A DNA stretch of 64,000 nt. Source: Kingdonia uniflora (Eukaryota > Streptophyta > Magnoliopsida > Ranunculales > Circaeasteraceae). A program made the translations under genes and the position numbers. The stretch spans positions 372,001 through 436,000 of the forward strand of contig JACGCM010002156.1 in NCBI GenBank assembly GCA_014058105.1. Reading direction: 5' to 3'. The notes beneath the pieces were generated by a model. That model had not been told where the DNA came from and did no database searches. It worked only from the letters and a program-made list of their open reading frames with translations. Positions within the stretch are counted from its first letter, which is position 1; each line of letters starts with the position of its first letter. Positions 36,290 through 45,837 of this stretch are shown here, in pieces.

Positions 36290-37661
36290 AAAAATCAACT
36301 TTTGGACTCGATACAATGTGATTATGTTGATCAGGCCACTTTAGATAACCATAAGTCAAACTTCGAGCCTCCTTGTCAATTTCTACCCTCAGTACAAACC
36401 TTTGCTGTTGGTTCTTCCTAGTGAATGTTAGAGTCTTCGGCTAATTCTCATTTCCATTGGAACCTCCAAAACCACCTGGTAAATAGAATTTTCATCTCCT
36501 ATGCTTGTGATAACTCTGTTGAAGTTTCGTACCCTCTAAAAGCTAGTTGTATTGGAGAATATGGGAACAAACAAAGGGTAATTCAAATCTTTAAAATGAG
36601 CAGTGCAATCCATTGACTTTTTCTAAGCAATCAGATAGGCTAAATGCAGTTTTGTTCTCATACTCACATTTTCATCTATCTGGTATAGGTGTCATCCCCT
36701 AATCCTTAAGAGCACCCATAACAGCTAGGTGCACCCTGACGTGGCAGGGTGAATTCCAAATTCACCCTCTTTTCCACCCAATTCATCTCCCAACAGCTAG
36801 GTGAATACGTGACGTGGCAAGAGAAAAATGCATCCAAGGGTGGATTTGGGTGAATTTTCCACCCTGAGGGTGAATTCACGCCGCGCGGTTCTGAAGTGCG
36901 CGTACACACATAACCTTTAAGATTAAAACACGTGGCTCCCATCCAATGGCTCAGATTAAGCGCACTTCAGAACTGCGCGTATATATATAAACCAAGCTTG
37001 CCACGCGGTTTAGAAGTGCGCTGGGATTTTGATGGCTCAGATTGAAACACGTGGGAGGATCTGGGATGTCCATTTCAAGCGCGCGGTTCAGAACTGCGCT
37101 GGGGTGGATTTCAAACTGCTGTGGGGTGGATTGGATTCACCTTGAAATTCATCCAATCCACCCTCTTGACTGCTGTGGATGCTCTAAAGCTCTTTACTTT
37201 CTGGCCAAATTCCACTATCAATCATGCCAATGGTCACATCTTTGCCTGAGGCGGCTGGCCATAATCCTGATCCATGTTTCAATCCTGGGTAACTGGTAGT
37301 GTGGGTGGTGAAGAGCTTGCCGAAAGACTCACAATATATAGTACGGTGAGCTGGTAAATTTTCCAGTTTCGGTAGCTCTGAGGGTGTGAGCCTGACACTA
37401 AATCCATGTATGACATGGTTGTAGGTGTAGAGCCACTTTTCTTCCTCACCAGAAGTTGGAGACGGCGACAGCGATGCTAAGGACTAGGGTGGACCTGTGC
37501 CACGAGTCATGCGTGGGGAATGATGTGGGTTTGTATGAGTAGTCCATATGAATAATGTATGTCTGGCGCTTTTCCGAGGTGGACATGGCAGTCGTGCTTG
37601 TTAGTAGTAGTAGTACTAATAAAGATAAATGATAGGAGAAAAACTGCGAGGAAGTTTTCAT
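36290..37661 (-). pseudogene. Subtilase pseudogene with large internal deletion and MITE insertion
   Basis: The minus-strand copy starts at 37661 with a signal peptide and I9 propeptide (TYIIHMDYSYKPTSFPTHDSW) very like the intact neighbour at 38274-40547. A frame break follows near 37465. Homology continues through the propeptide and catalytic-Asp region to about 37188. There a 475-bp MITE (36710-37184) interrupts it, and homology resumes at 36709-36637. The next part jumps to the C-terminal domain (about 36623-36290), so roughly 1.35 kb with the catalytic His, Asn and Ser regions is missing. The gene cannot make a protease. It is a tandem copy of the minus-strand gene to its right, in the same orientation. 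Confidence 0.9.
36710..37184. mobile_element. Tourist-like MITE inside the subtilase pseudogene
   Basis: Inverted ends GAGCACCCATAACAG and GAGCATCCACAGCAG (read inward) agree at 12 of 15 positions, flanked by TAA at 36707-36709 and 37185-37187. The intact paralogue has the single uninterrupted site ('atctcTAAaactc' near 40062-40074), which confirms insertion and the 3-bp duplication. The 475-bp element has no ORF of note. It contains four near-palindromic 19-20-bp blocks of type GCGCGGTTCTGAAGTGCGC, near 36883, 36960, 37002 and 37081. Confidence 0.85.
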
Positions 37662-38273
37662 GATTGAGGAGATGGGCCGTGGGTGAACAACAAACTGGAG
37701 GAGAGATGGAGTAGTACTAAATCCATTGTCATCTCCAATGTATATGGCATTAACTACTTAACCAACTGTATTTCCTGACGATTTAATCCATGGTAAAAAT
37801 TTCTGGTCTTACAGCAACATGAATCTTGAGGAGGTTGTACATTGGAACATTTCAAATCTCTACAATCAAATTCGTACATTGTACCAAACGATGTACTCCT
37901 ATGATATTATTTAGCTCATTCACGCCTCTTAGGATTAGGGTTCAAATTTCTTAAGGAATTGATGATTCTCATGTTTACAGGGAAGTAAATTTCACTACAG
38001 AATCTATAAATTAGGTAATACAATTTGGCGGAGCCTTTTATTCTTTAGGTGAATTACCTTTTTAAGCTAGAGCAACTGGATAAGCTAGACTTCGGAGATA
38101 TTGAAGTCTAGTAAGGCTTTTGGGGTGTTCCCTTGGTATATTCCTTAAAAACACTTAGTATTATGATGCCGACTAGTCCCAAAAGGGGTTGATTGAGACT
38201 GAATGTAACGACGATTCCAAAATGGCAATTACAAGATGAGTAGACAAAGAAAGTATTTGAAAATGCGATGTTC
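37662..38273. other. Intergenic sequence between two subtilase copies
   Basis: Holds the upstream region of the pseudogene and the 3' flank of the intact gene, both on the minus strand. No gene or repeat was recognised. Confidence 0.45.
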
Positions 38274-40547
38274 TTATACAGTGATAACAACTATGGGACT
38301 CGAAACAATGTGATTATATTGGTCAATCCATTTGAGATGACCATATGTTAAGCTTGGAGCCTCCTCGTCAATTTCTATGGTCAAAATGAACCCTTGCTGT
38401 TGGTCCTTCCCAGTGAATGTTAGAGTCTTTGGTTCTGTTTGGATTTTCATTCCAGTGGGAACCTCCAAAATTGCCCTGTAAACAGAATTTTCATCTCCAG
38501 TGTTTGTCACAACTCTCTTGAAGTTTTGTACCCTTGGGAAGCTTGTGTTGGAGAAAGTGGCGATGAAAGAGGGGTAATTGAGTTCTGTAGCATTTTTATT
38601 GCAAGTCCATTGAGTTTTTCTTATGATACTACTCATCTGTTTGTTGTCGTATCCCAGGGCACACAAATAGTTAACGTAATCTTGGAAGTTCATGTCGTAG
38701 ACGAGTCCAGGGTCCATGGCTTTATTAGGGTTTATATGGCCCGCTCCAAAGTCCAGAGGGGTAGCCAAAGACCTAGACCATTCGTCATTGATAACTGAGT
38801 ATGTGTTATCAGTAGACGTTGCTGTAGTCATAATTGCCGAACGAATAGCTGCTGGGCTCCAATCCCGGTGGATAGATCTCAGCAGTGCAGCGATTCCAGC
38901 AGCATGAGGTGCTGCCATTGATGTGCCAGAAAGTAATTCATACTCAGTCGTCAAGTTGTACGAACCCACTTCCATGTATGTGGGAGACACTGCTGCTAGC
39001 ACGTCCTCTCCCGGAGCTAGGATGTCTGGTTTTAGAATACCCGGGTTAATTGGGTCTGGTCCTCTGGAAGAGAAAGTAGCTACTTGAGGTGCTGGTTTTG
39101 TACCTAACTTCGTTATCAGGAGCTTCATCTCCGTAACCATTGCATTGTTATTACCTTTTGTGTAATTCCTTACTGCTGCACCAATTGTGGTATTCAAAAC
39201 CACGCCAGGAAAGAAAAACTCATCTGCGCTTACATACAAATAATCAGTCATGAAAATACCAGCCTTTCCACCAGCTCTCTCAATTTCAGCCATCTGACTT
39301 AGAATGTCACGATCACCATCACACAAAACTACTTTTCCAGCAACTTGACTTGGATCTAAAGATAAGTGATCGCATTCTGCCTTCTTCGGATTGCCTTCCC
39401 CATAGTACAAAGGTGTGTCTATAATGTAAATACTCTCGGGGAAGTATGATTTTCCCTCTATGTCTACACCATTCGCAAGAGTTAATTTTCCTATAAAACT
39501 CCTATCAACTGTCCCGGCTCCAACTGTCATGATCCACGGAGCTCCATTATATGTTGTGTTTTGCTGCGGTCCATCATTACCAGCTGCGCAGACAACAAAG
39601 ATCCCTTTTTCAATGGCTGAAAGCGAAGCAATGGCTATCACATCATTGAAGTATGGTGTCTGGTCAAAGCCTATTGACAAGGACATGATGTCGACACCAT
39701 CAGCGATTGCTTGATCCATTCCGGCTAGCACGTCAGATGCCACACTCATTCCCCAAAGGACCTTGTACATGGCAATACGCGCACCTGGGGCTACTCCTCT
39801 TGCTGTGCCTGCAGCATATCCGAAATGACTTGCACCAATTACATAGTTTCCGGCTGCCGTGGACGACGTGTGGCTCCCATGTCCTTGTGCGTCTCGCGCT
39901 GAGTCAAAGTCACCACTCCTGGATATGTCAAGACCTGCTGCTTTGGCTCCTTTGTTGAAGTACCGAGCACCTATGAGTTTACGGTTGCAATTGGAAGGGC
40001 TAAATGCAGTTCCGTTTTCACACTCACCTTTCCATCTATCTGGTACAGGGGTCATACCTTTATCTCTAAAACTCTTGCTTTCCGGCCAAATCCCACTATC
40101 AATCATGCCAATGATCACATCTTTGCCATATGAAGCAGCTGGCCATATTCCCGAGCCACGCTTTAAGCCAAGAAAACTAGTTGTATGAGTGGTGAATGGC
40201 TTGGCGAAAGACTCAGGGTATGTAGCACGGTGAGCTGGCAATTTTTCCAGATTTGATAGCTCTGAGGGTGTGAGTCTGGCGCTAAAACCATGCATGACAT
40301 GATTATAGGCGTAGAGCAACTTTTCTTCCTTGCTTAAGGTTTGTGGGGAAGACAGCGATGCTAGAGTAGACTTGTGCCATGACTCGTGGGTCGCAAAGGA
40401 TGTAGGTTTATATGAATGATCCATGTGGATGATGTAGGTCTGGCGCTCTTCCAGGTTTGACATGGCAGTCATACATGTTAGCAGTAGTACTAATAAACAC
40501 ATAGGGTACGAGAAGAGATGGGTAAATTCCATCATCAAAGTCTCCAT
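38274..40547 (-). CDS. Subtilisin-like protease, SBT1 type, intact
   Basis: A single exon of 757 aa, the usual size of plant subtilases. In order: signal peptide (about 8-30), I9 propeptide (37-115, TYIIHMDHS... to the TTHTTSFLGL junction at 119-128), and the catalytic domain with Asp150 (GMIDSGIWPES), His223 (GHGSHTSSTAAGNY), Asn324 (AAGNDGP) and Ser543 (GTSMAAPHAAG). A PA insertion lies at about 360-475 and a C-terminal Fn3-like domain ends ...SSPIVVITV. It should be a secreted serine endopeptidase of the cell wall, matured by removal of its own propeptide. A TATA box (CTATATA, minus; plus 40581-40587) lies 34 bases before the first ATG. That leaves almost no leader, so Met5 or Met6 may be the real start. 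By wording it is nearest the SBT1.9/tomato SBT3 group. Confidence 0.95.
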   Translation of the reverse strand: METLMMEFTHLFSYPMCLLVLLLTCMTAMSNLEERQTYIIHMDHSYKPTSFATHESWHKSTLASLSSPQTLSKEEKLLYAYNHVMHGFSARLTPSELSNLEKLPAHRATYPESFAKPFTTHTTSFLGLKRGSGIWPAASYGKDVIIGMIDSGIWPESKSFRDKGMTPVPDRWKGECENGTAFSPSNCNRKLIGARYFNKGAKAAGLDISRSGDFDSARDAQGHGSHTSSTAAGNYVIGASHFGYAAGTARGVAPGARIAMYKVLWGMSVASDVLAGMDQAIADGVDIMSLSIGFDQTPYFNDVIAIASLSAIEKGIFVVCAAGNDGPQQNTTYNGAPWIMTVGAGTVDRSFIGKLTLANGVDIEGKSYFPESIYIIDTPLYYGEGNPKKAECDHLSLDPSQVAGKVVLCDGDRDILSQMAEIERAGGKAGIFMTDYLYVSADEFFFPGVVLNTTIGAAVRNYTKGNNNAMVTEMKLLITKLGTKPAPQVATFSSRGPDPINPGILKPDILAPGEDVLAAVSPTYMEVGSYNLTTEYELLSGTSMAAPHAAGIAALLRSIHRDWSPAAIRSAIMTTATSTDNTYSVINDEWSRSLATPLDFGAGHINPNKAMDPGLVYDMNFQDYVNYLCALGYDNKQMSSIIRKTQWTCNKNATELNYPSFIATFSNTSFPRVQNFKRVVTNTGDENSVYRAILEVPTGMKIQTEPKTLTFTGKDQQQGFILTIEIDEEAPSLTYGHLKWIDQYNHIVSSPIVVITV

Positions 40548-40580
40548 GGTCTCGGAGTTGGATGAACACCAAGAGACAGT

Positions 40581-40587
40581 TATATAG
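40581..40587 (-). promoter_or_regulatory. TATA box of the minus-strand subtilase
   Basis: CTATATA on the minus strand, with its near edge 34 bases before the ATG at 40547. A start of transcription ~30 bases downstream would fall almost on the first ATG, which favours one of the two ATGs at residues 5 and 6. Confidence 0.5.
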
Positions 40588-41790
40588 TTCTATTAGGAGA
40601 ACAATGTAACCTTTGTTGATTATTATATGGTTTGAACCACTAATCCCATTATATTTCTTGACGATTTTATCCATGGTAAGAACTCTGACTTATTTTTTAT
40701 TTTTTATGCTATGTAGTATGTTGTTACTTTAGTTTTGATGACAAGTCGATTATTCCAAACTCTTATAAATATATTAAACAAAGTTCCAGATTAAAAGACT
40801 TATCTTCAGGACCATAAAATGTTTGTAAGATGTCTTCAGGAAAATCATAATAAGGCCATATTTGTTATTGCTAGGATGATTCGATTTACTAGAAGCCTGA
40901 ATTTGAACCAGTTTTGTTAGTCTTCGGATTCTAATCCATTATAAATCTCAGATAGGGAGGGTATCTGTCTGGATATTCTGCAACCTGCACTACCACAGTG
41001 TATTTGCTTCATCCGAACAATAGCAACTCCTTTGAGTGCCTATCAATTTGGAAATTTTAATGAATATGGACTACACCACTATATTAATTTAGGATTACCA
41101 GTTAATATGAAAGATCTAATCACCCATATCATTTAATTACCTGTCCAATTTTTAAATGTAATTTTGCAGAGAACTTAGTATTAGCATCTTAGTATCTTCT
41201 GCAAATATTCGCATATGTGTATTTTTTTGTCTATTTTGTTGCTCAATGGCCTAACCTTAGATATGACATGGACTAGAACTCAAACTGATCAGGCATTTTT
41301 AGAGATGGACATTTCAAGTTAGTGTTCCTTGTTCTGTAAGACAGATAACTGCGTTTCCCTTTCTTATGTAGATTTTGCTCAAGTAATTACAACTTAGACA
41401 ACCTGTAATGTTCCCACATTATAGTTATGCTTCACTGCAATTCTAGACACAATTATGGTCACTGACTTTGGATCAGGTTTTGTTCAATGTTTTTCGTTAG
41501 AAGATCTGAAGGTAGTTGTGTTTGTCAGACACTAAGAGAGCAGGTAGAGATATAGTCACACTGCATGATGGTTCAGTACCAGTGATGAATCTCTTAGGTT
41601 TCATTGAAGAAGAAATCAATTCGAGACGAACATACTTGGATTACATAAGAAGATATACAATTTACTACGGAAATCACAAAGAAGATGTTGGCCTTTTCCT
41701 TCAATGATTAAGTAAAATAAAGAGATGCAGGCTCCTTGCATTTAAAAACTGCTAAGCCGGCCATGGAGATTTCAAGGTGAACTATTCTCA
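40588..41790. other. Divergent intergenic region between two intact subtilases
   Basis: About 1.2 kb separates the two TATA boxes of genes transcribed in opposite directions. No coding sequence was supported. A 63-codon ORF at 41516-41707 has no recognisable motif. Confidence 0.5.
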
Positions 41791-41794
41791 GAGG

Positions 41795-41803
41795 TATATA
41801 TAA
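41795..41803 (+). promoter_or_regulatory. TATA box of the plus-strand subtilase
   Basis: TATATATAA at 41795-41803 lies about 34 bases before the ATG at 41837. The upstream in-frame ATG at 41804 directly abuts this box and would not be in the transcript, which decides the start in favour of 41837. Confidence 0.65.
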
Positions 41804-41836
41804 GTGTCTGATAGATTACATACTTATCAAGGAACA

Positions 41837-44101
41837 ATGGCTACTAATGTAACTAGTTTTTCCCACTTGATCTTTCATGCATGTCTTCTCTTCGCTCTTC
41901 ACCTTGGGTTCACGTCTGCACAAAGATCTACTTATATTGTTCACATGGACAAGTCTGCCATGCCAAAGGATTTCACAAGCCATGTTCACTGGTACTCAGC
42001 CACCCTCAATTCATTGATGTCTGTTGGTCCAACTAAGTTCCACAAACTTGGTTCAGGACCAAGGCTTCTCTACACTTACGATAACGCCATCCATGGTTTC
42101 AGTGCAGTTCTGTCTCCAAAAGAACTACAGACCTTACAGACGGTGTCAGGCTTTGTTTCCGCTTACCGTGATCAGACTGTAACGGTCGATACAACCCACA
42201 CAACTTCATTTCTCTCTCTAAATCCAGTGACTGGCCTTTGGCCTGCATCAGATTATGGGATGAATGTCATAGTAGGGGTAATTGACACTGGCGTTTGGCC
42301 AGAGAGTGAGAGCTTCGAAGACTATGGAATGACTGATATACCAGCGAAATGGAAGGGGAAATGCGTGCCAGGTGACCAATTCAACACTTCTATGTGTAAC
42401 AAGAAGCTTATTGGTGCCCAGTACTTCAACAAGGGCCTTGTCGCAGCCAATCCTAATATAAATATATCTATGAACTCTACCAGGGATACAGAAGGACACG
42501 GGACCCACACTTCGTCCACTGCTGCAGGGAACTATGTTGAAGGGGCATCATTCTTTGGCTATGCTCCGGGTACCGCAAGAGGGGTAGCGCCTCGTGCTAG
42601 GGTTGCTATGTACAAGGTCCTTTGGGATGAAGGTGGTTATACTTCAGATATTCTGGCGGGTATTGATCAAGCCATCAGCGATGGTGTTGATGTAATTTCA
42701 ATCTCAATGGGATTGAACGGTGTTCCTTTCTATGAGGATCCAGTAGCCATAGGGGCGTTCGCAGCCATGGAGAAGGGCATATTGCTTTCTGCTTCTGCAG
42801 GAAATGATGGTCCATTTCTAGGGACCCTTCATAATGGAATTCCATGGGCCTTGACTAGTGCCGCGGGCACCATTGACCGGCAGTTTGCTGGAACTTTGAC
42901 TCTAGGCAATGGGTTGAGCATTGTCGGTTGGTCCTTATTCCCCGCAAACGCTCTTGTGAAAGATGTGCCTCTGGTGTACAACAAGACTCTCTCGGCCTGC
43001 GATTCTTCTAAACTGTTATCAGAGGCTAATGGTGCGATCGTGATATGCCTAGACAATGGGTATAGTAACGGTCAAATGTACGAGATTACTCAATCTATGG
43101 TTGCCGGAGCTATACTTATCACTAACGACACCCTATATGAAGATATAGGTGAATTTTTCTCTCCAGCAGTCTCAATTTCGCCAAAGGACGGGATGACCGT
43201 GATCAATTACGCAACGTCTGCTCATGAACCAACTGTGACCCTAACGTTTCAACAGACCATTCTGGGAGAGAAGCGTGCACCAGCTGTTGCGGCTTACAGT
43301 TCACGAGGGCCCTCACCAAGTTATCCTGGTATATTGAAGCCGGATATAATGGCGCCAGGATCAAGAGTGTTTGCATCATGGGCTCCAAATCTCCCTTCGG
43401 CAAGGATTGGGTCCAACTTGTTGTTGAGCGACTACAACATAATCTCTGGTACATCCATGTCCTGTCCTCATTCATCGGGTATTGCTGCACTTTTAAAGGG
43501 TGCACACCCTGATTGGAGCCCAGCTGCGATCCGGTCAGCCATGATGACAACCGCTAACTCATTTGATAACACTCAAAACCCAATTCATGATAATGGGATC
43601 CCTTCAGAACCTGCAACACCCCTTGCCATGGGAGCAGGTCAAGTTGATCCTAACAAAGCTCTTGACCCGGGGCTAATTTACGATGCGGGTGCTCAAGACT
43701 ACGTTAATCTCATCTGCTCCATGAAATTCACAAAGAAGCAGATCTTGACCATCACCAGATCATCCAGTTACAATTGCTCAACCGTATCTTCTGATCTGAA
43801 TTACCCTTCATTCATTACCTCATTCAGTAACGAAACATTGAGCATTCAGGTGTTTCACAGGACAGTGACTAATGTCGGGAACGATGCAGCTGTTTACGTA
43901 GCTAAATTAGAAGCACCAAAGGGATATTCCCTTAGTGTCAGTCCAGATAAACTATCGTTCCAACATAAGTCTGACAAACAGAGCTTCACAATAGGTATCT
44001 ACGGCAGTCAACAGAAGAACGGGAAAGTTTCTTCTGGCTCCATTACTTGGGTTGATAGCATAGGGCATCACTTGGTGAGGAGCCCTATTGTTGTAGTGTA
44101 G
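41837..44101 (+). CDS. Subtilisin-like protease, SBT1 type, intact
   Basis: A single exon of 754 aa from the ATG at 41837 (context AACAATGGC). An in-frame ATG 33 bases upstream lies against the TATA box and is rejected. Domains: signal peptide (about 1-28), I9 propeptide (STYIVHMDKSAMPK onward to TTHTTSFLSL near 119-128), and the catalytic triad Asp150 (GVIDTGVWPES), His221 (GHGTHTSSTAAGNY) and Ser540 (GTSMSCPHSSG), with oxyanion Asn323 (SAGNDGP). A PA insertion lies at about 360-470 and an Fn3-like C-terminus ends RSPIVVV. Predicted role: secreted serine endopeptidase in the apoplast. It is more similar in wording to the + strand copies downstream than to the minus-strand gene. No intron and no defect were seen. 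Confidence 0.95.
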   Translation: MATNVTSFSHLIFHACLLFALHLGFTSAQRSTYIVHMDKSAMPKDFTSHVHWYSATLNSLMSVGPTKFHKLGSGPRLLYTYDNAIHGFSAVLSPKELQTLQTVSGFVSAYRDQTVTVDTTHTTSFLSLNPVTGLWPASDYGMNVIVGVIDTGVWPESESFEDYGMTDIPAKWKGKCVPGDQFNTSMCNKKLIGAQYFNKGLVAANPNINISMNSTRDTEGHGTHTSSTAAGNYVEGASFFGYAPGTARGVAPRARVAMYKVLWDEGGYTSDILAGIDQAISDGVDVISISMGLNGVPFYEDPVAIGAFAAMEKGILLSASAGNDGPFLGTLHNGIPWALTSAAGTIDRQFAGTLTLGNGLSIVGWSLFPANALVKDVPLVYNKTLSACDSSKLLSEANGAIVICLDNGYSNGQMYEITQSMVAGAILITNDTLYEDIGEFFSPAVSISPKDGMTVINYATSAHEPTVTLTFQQTILGEKRAPAVAAYSSRGPSPSYPGILKPDIMAPGSRVFASWAPNLPSARIGSNLLLSDYNIISGTSMSCPHSSGIAALLKGAHPDWSPAAIRSAMMTTANSFDNTQNPIHDNGIPSEPATPLAMGAGQVDPNKALDPGLIYDAGAQDYVNLICSMKFTKKQILTITRSSSYNCSTVSSDLNYPSFITSFSNETLSIQVFHRTVTNVGNDAAVYVAKLEAPKGYSLSVSPDKLSFQHKSDKQSFTIGIYGSQQKNGKVSSGSITWVDSIGHHLVRSPIVVV

Positions 44102-45785
44102 GACAATGATTTGAGAGCATGAACGTTCATCAACTCCAGTTAGTTTTTCTTATTTATCGGGTGAATCAGACTGAGTGTACAATGTTCATAAACATCTCGA
44201 TTTAAGCAAAAATAAAAATAAAACCTATGCTGTAATTTTTTTTATTTAAGTTCTGTTCTTCTGTTATAATTTGACTATATAAGCAGATCATGGGAACTGT
44301 ACAGATGACAATTACATGAGCTATAGCCGTGCGTACAGGAAGGCGTGGCAGTCTTTCAGTTACTTGAACTTCTGTTTTCTATTAGAACTGTTTGTTCTGA
44401 TAATTTGATTGTTAGCCTAAAAGTGACTTGGGCAAATACTGTTACTATTCTTCCTGTGGAAGTAACGAACGTACAACTACATTTGTCTCTGATTTTGAAT
44501 GGTCAGATCGAAATGGTAGGCATTACGATGAGAATGATGTTGCATGAAGAAATAGATGGAACATGTATCGCACGTACAAATCTTAAAATATTCCATAGAG
44601 AAGGCGTATTATTATGAAGTTTTTTCTTCTTTTTTCATTTTTTAAATGAAATCATCTGTTAACTTGTATGTCTTAATTTTTTTTAAATGAAAATTTCTTG
44701 TTAATGTGCACTTTCTTCCGAAATGCTCCAATTGAAAATTTCAACTTAGTGATTGGTCACGTAAATTATTGTCACCAAAGGTTGTGACTTGTGAAGGCTA
44801 CTTAAGCGGTGGATCATGGATGGATGAGAGCCTACAAAGTACAAAAGTTGAAGGGACAGTAATTGCTAAATTCTAAATCGATGTTTATGCTGGATATATA
44901 TTTGATCCATAATTGGATTGTTCCCTGGAGTGTTGTATCCTAATGCAACAAAATTATGAGCGGGTTTGGTGCAGTTTTAAAGGGAAAAAATTGGAATCCT
45001 GCAAATTGATAATCAAGGGTATCCCTTTATTGCCAGACAGGAATTACCTTTAAAATTTATAATGTTCATTGTGAAATAGCAGGACCCATAACTTTTGCAA
45101 AAGAAAAAAATCAGACAGAAAATGCACTTATTTTGGTTAACAATACCATACAATTGCTAAAAAAGAAAAGAGACATACAATCATTTGATTTAGTGTTACT
45201 TCTTGAATGAAAAATTAAATATATCACCATGAGACACTAATCCTTGGGGTACTCTCCATGATGAAAACTGCAACCCCATGAGACAATAGTACACCATCCA
45301 ATCCTCCATGAGGATTTTTTTAGTAGTGCCTTCGCTGTAGGTCAAGAGGGAAACCAACTCAACTCAGTTCACAAGGCAGAACAAATGGGCGAAACTCAAT
45401 GAGGTGATGACTGAATCTGTTCCACGGGAGATAGACTAAAGCTGGGGCCATGTTTCCGCTGTCGCCTTTAAATTGCGTAAGCAAACCTGAGTAAAATGAC
45501 AGATATTAGATACACCATTTTTCGTAACACTATACACAAATAACAGACGTCGCCATACTTAAAGCACATTACTATTTTTAGACAGATTATATGATCTGAT
45601 TGTAGTAAAATAATCTTAGATCTATCCTCCCTACTTGTCAGATTCGGAAAAGAAGAAGATGAAACTGAAAAATTCACAAGACAGCATAATGAATTGGACT
45701 AATATATATGGAGACAACTACCAAGAAAATAAACAAAGGTGGCTGCATGAACAACTCTGGAAATGAAATGCTATCTTCTAAATTG
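44102..45785. other. Intergenic sequence between subtilase copies
   Basis: No gene supported. The first part is probably the 3' UTR of the upstream subtilase. A 90-codon ORF at 44345-44617 and a minus ORF at 45468-45677 show no known motif. Confidence 0.45.
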
Positions 45786-45793
45786 TATATAAA
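45786..45793 (+). promoter_or_regulatory. TATA box of the broken subtilase copy
   Basis: TATATAAA ends 12 bases before the first in-frame ATG (45805). As in the intact copy, the second ATG, 33 bases later at 45838, is therefore the likely start. Confidence 0.55.
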
Positions 45794-45837
45794 CAGGCAT
45801 AGTTATGGAGGCAAGTCATCTCACTGAAAAAGGAATC

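Noticed and set aside
41516..41707. 63-codon ORF upstream of the intact plus-strand subtilase
   Set aside because: No recognisable domain or conservation signal. It lies in the divergent promoter region.
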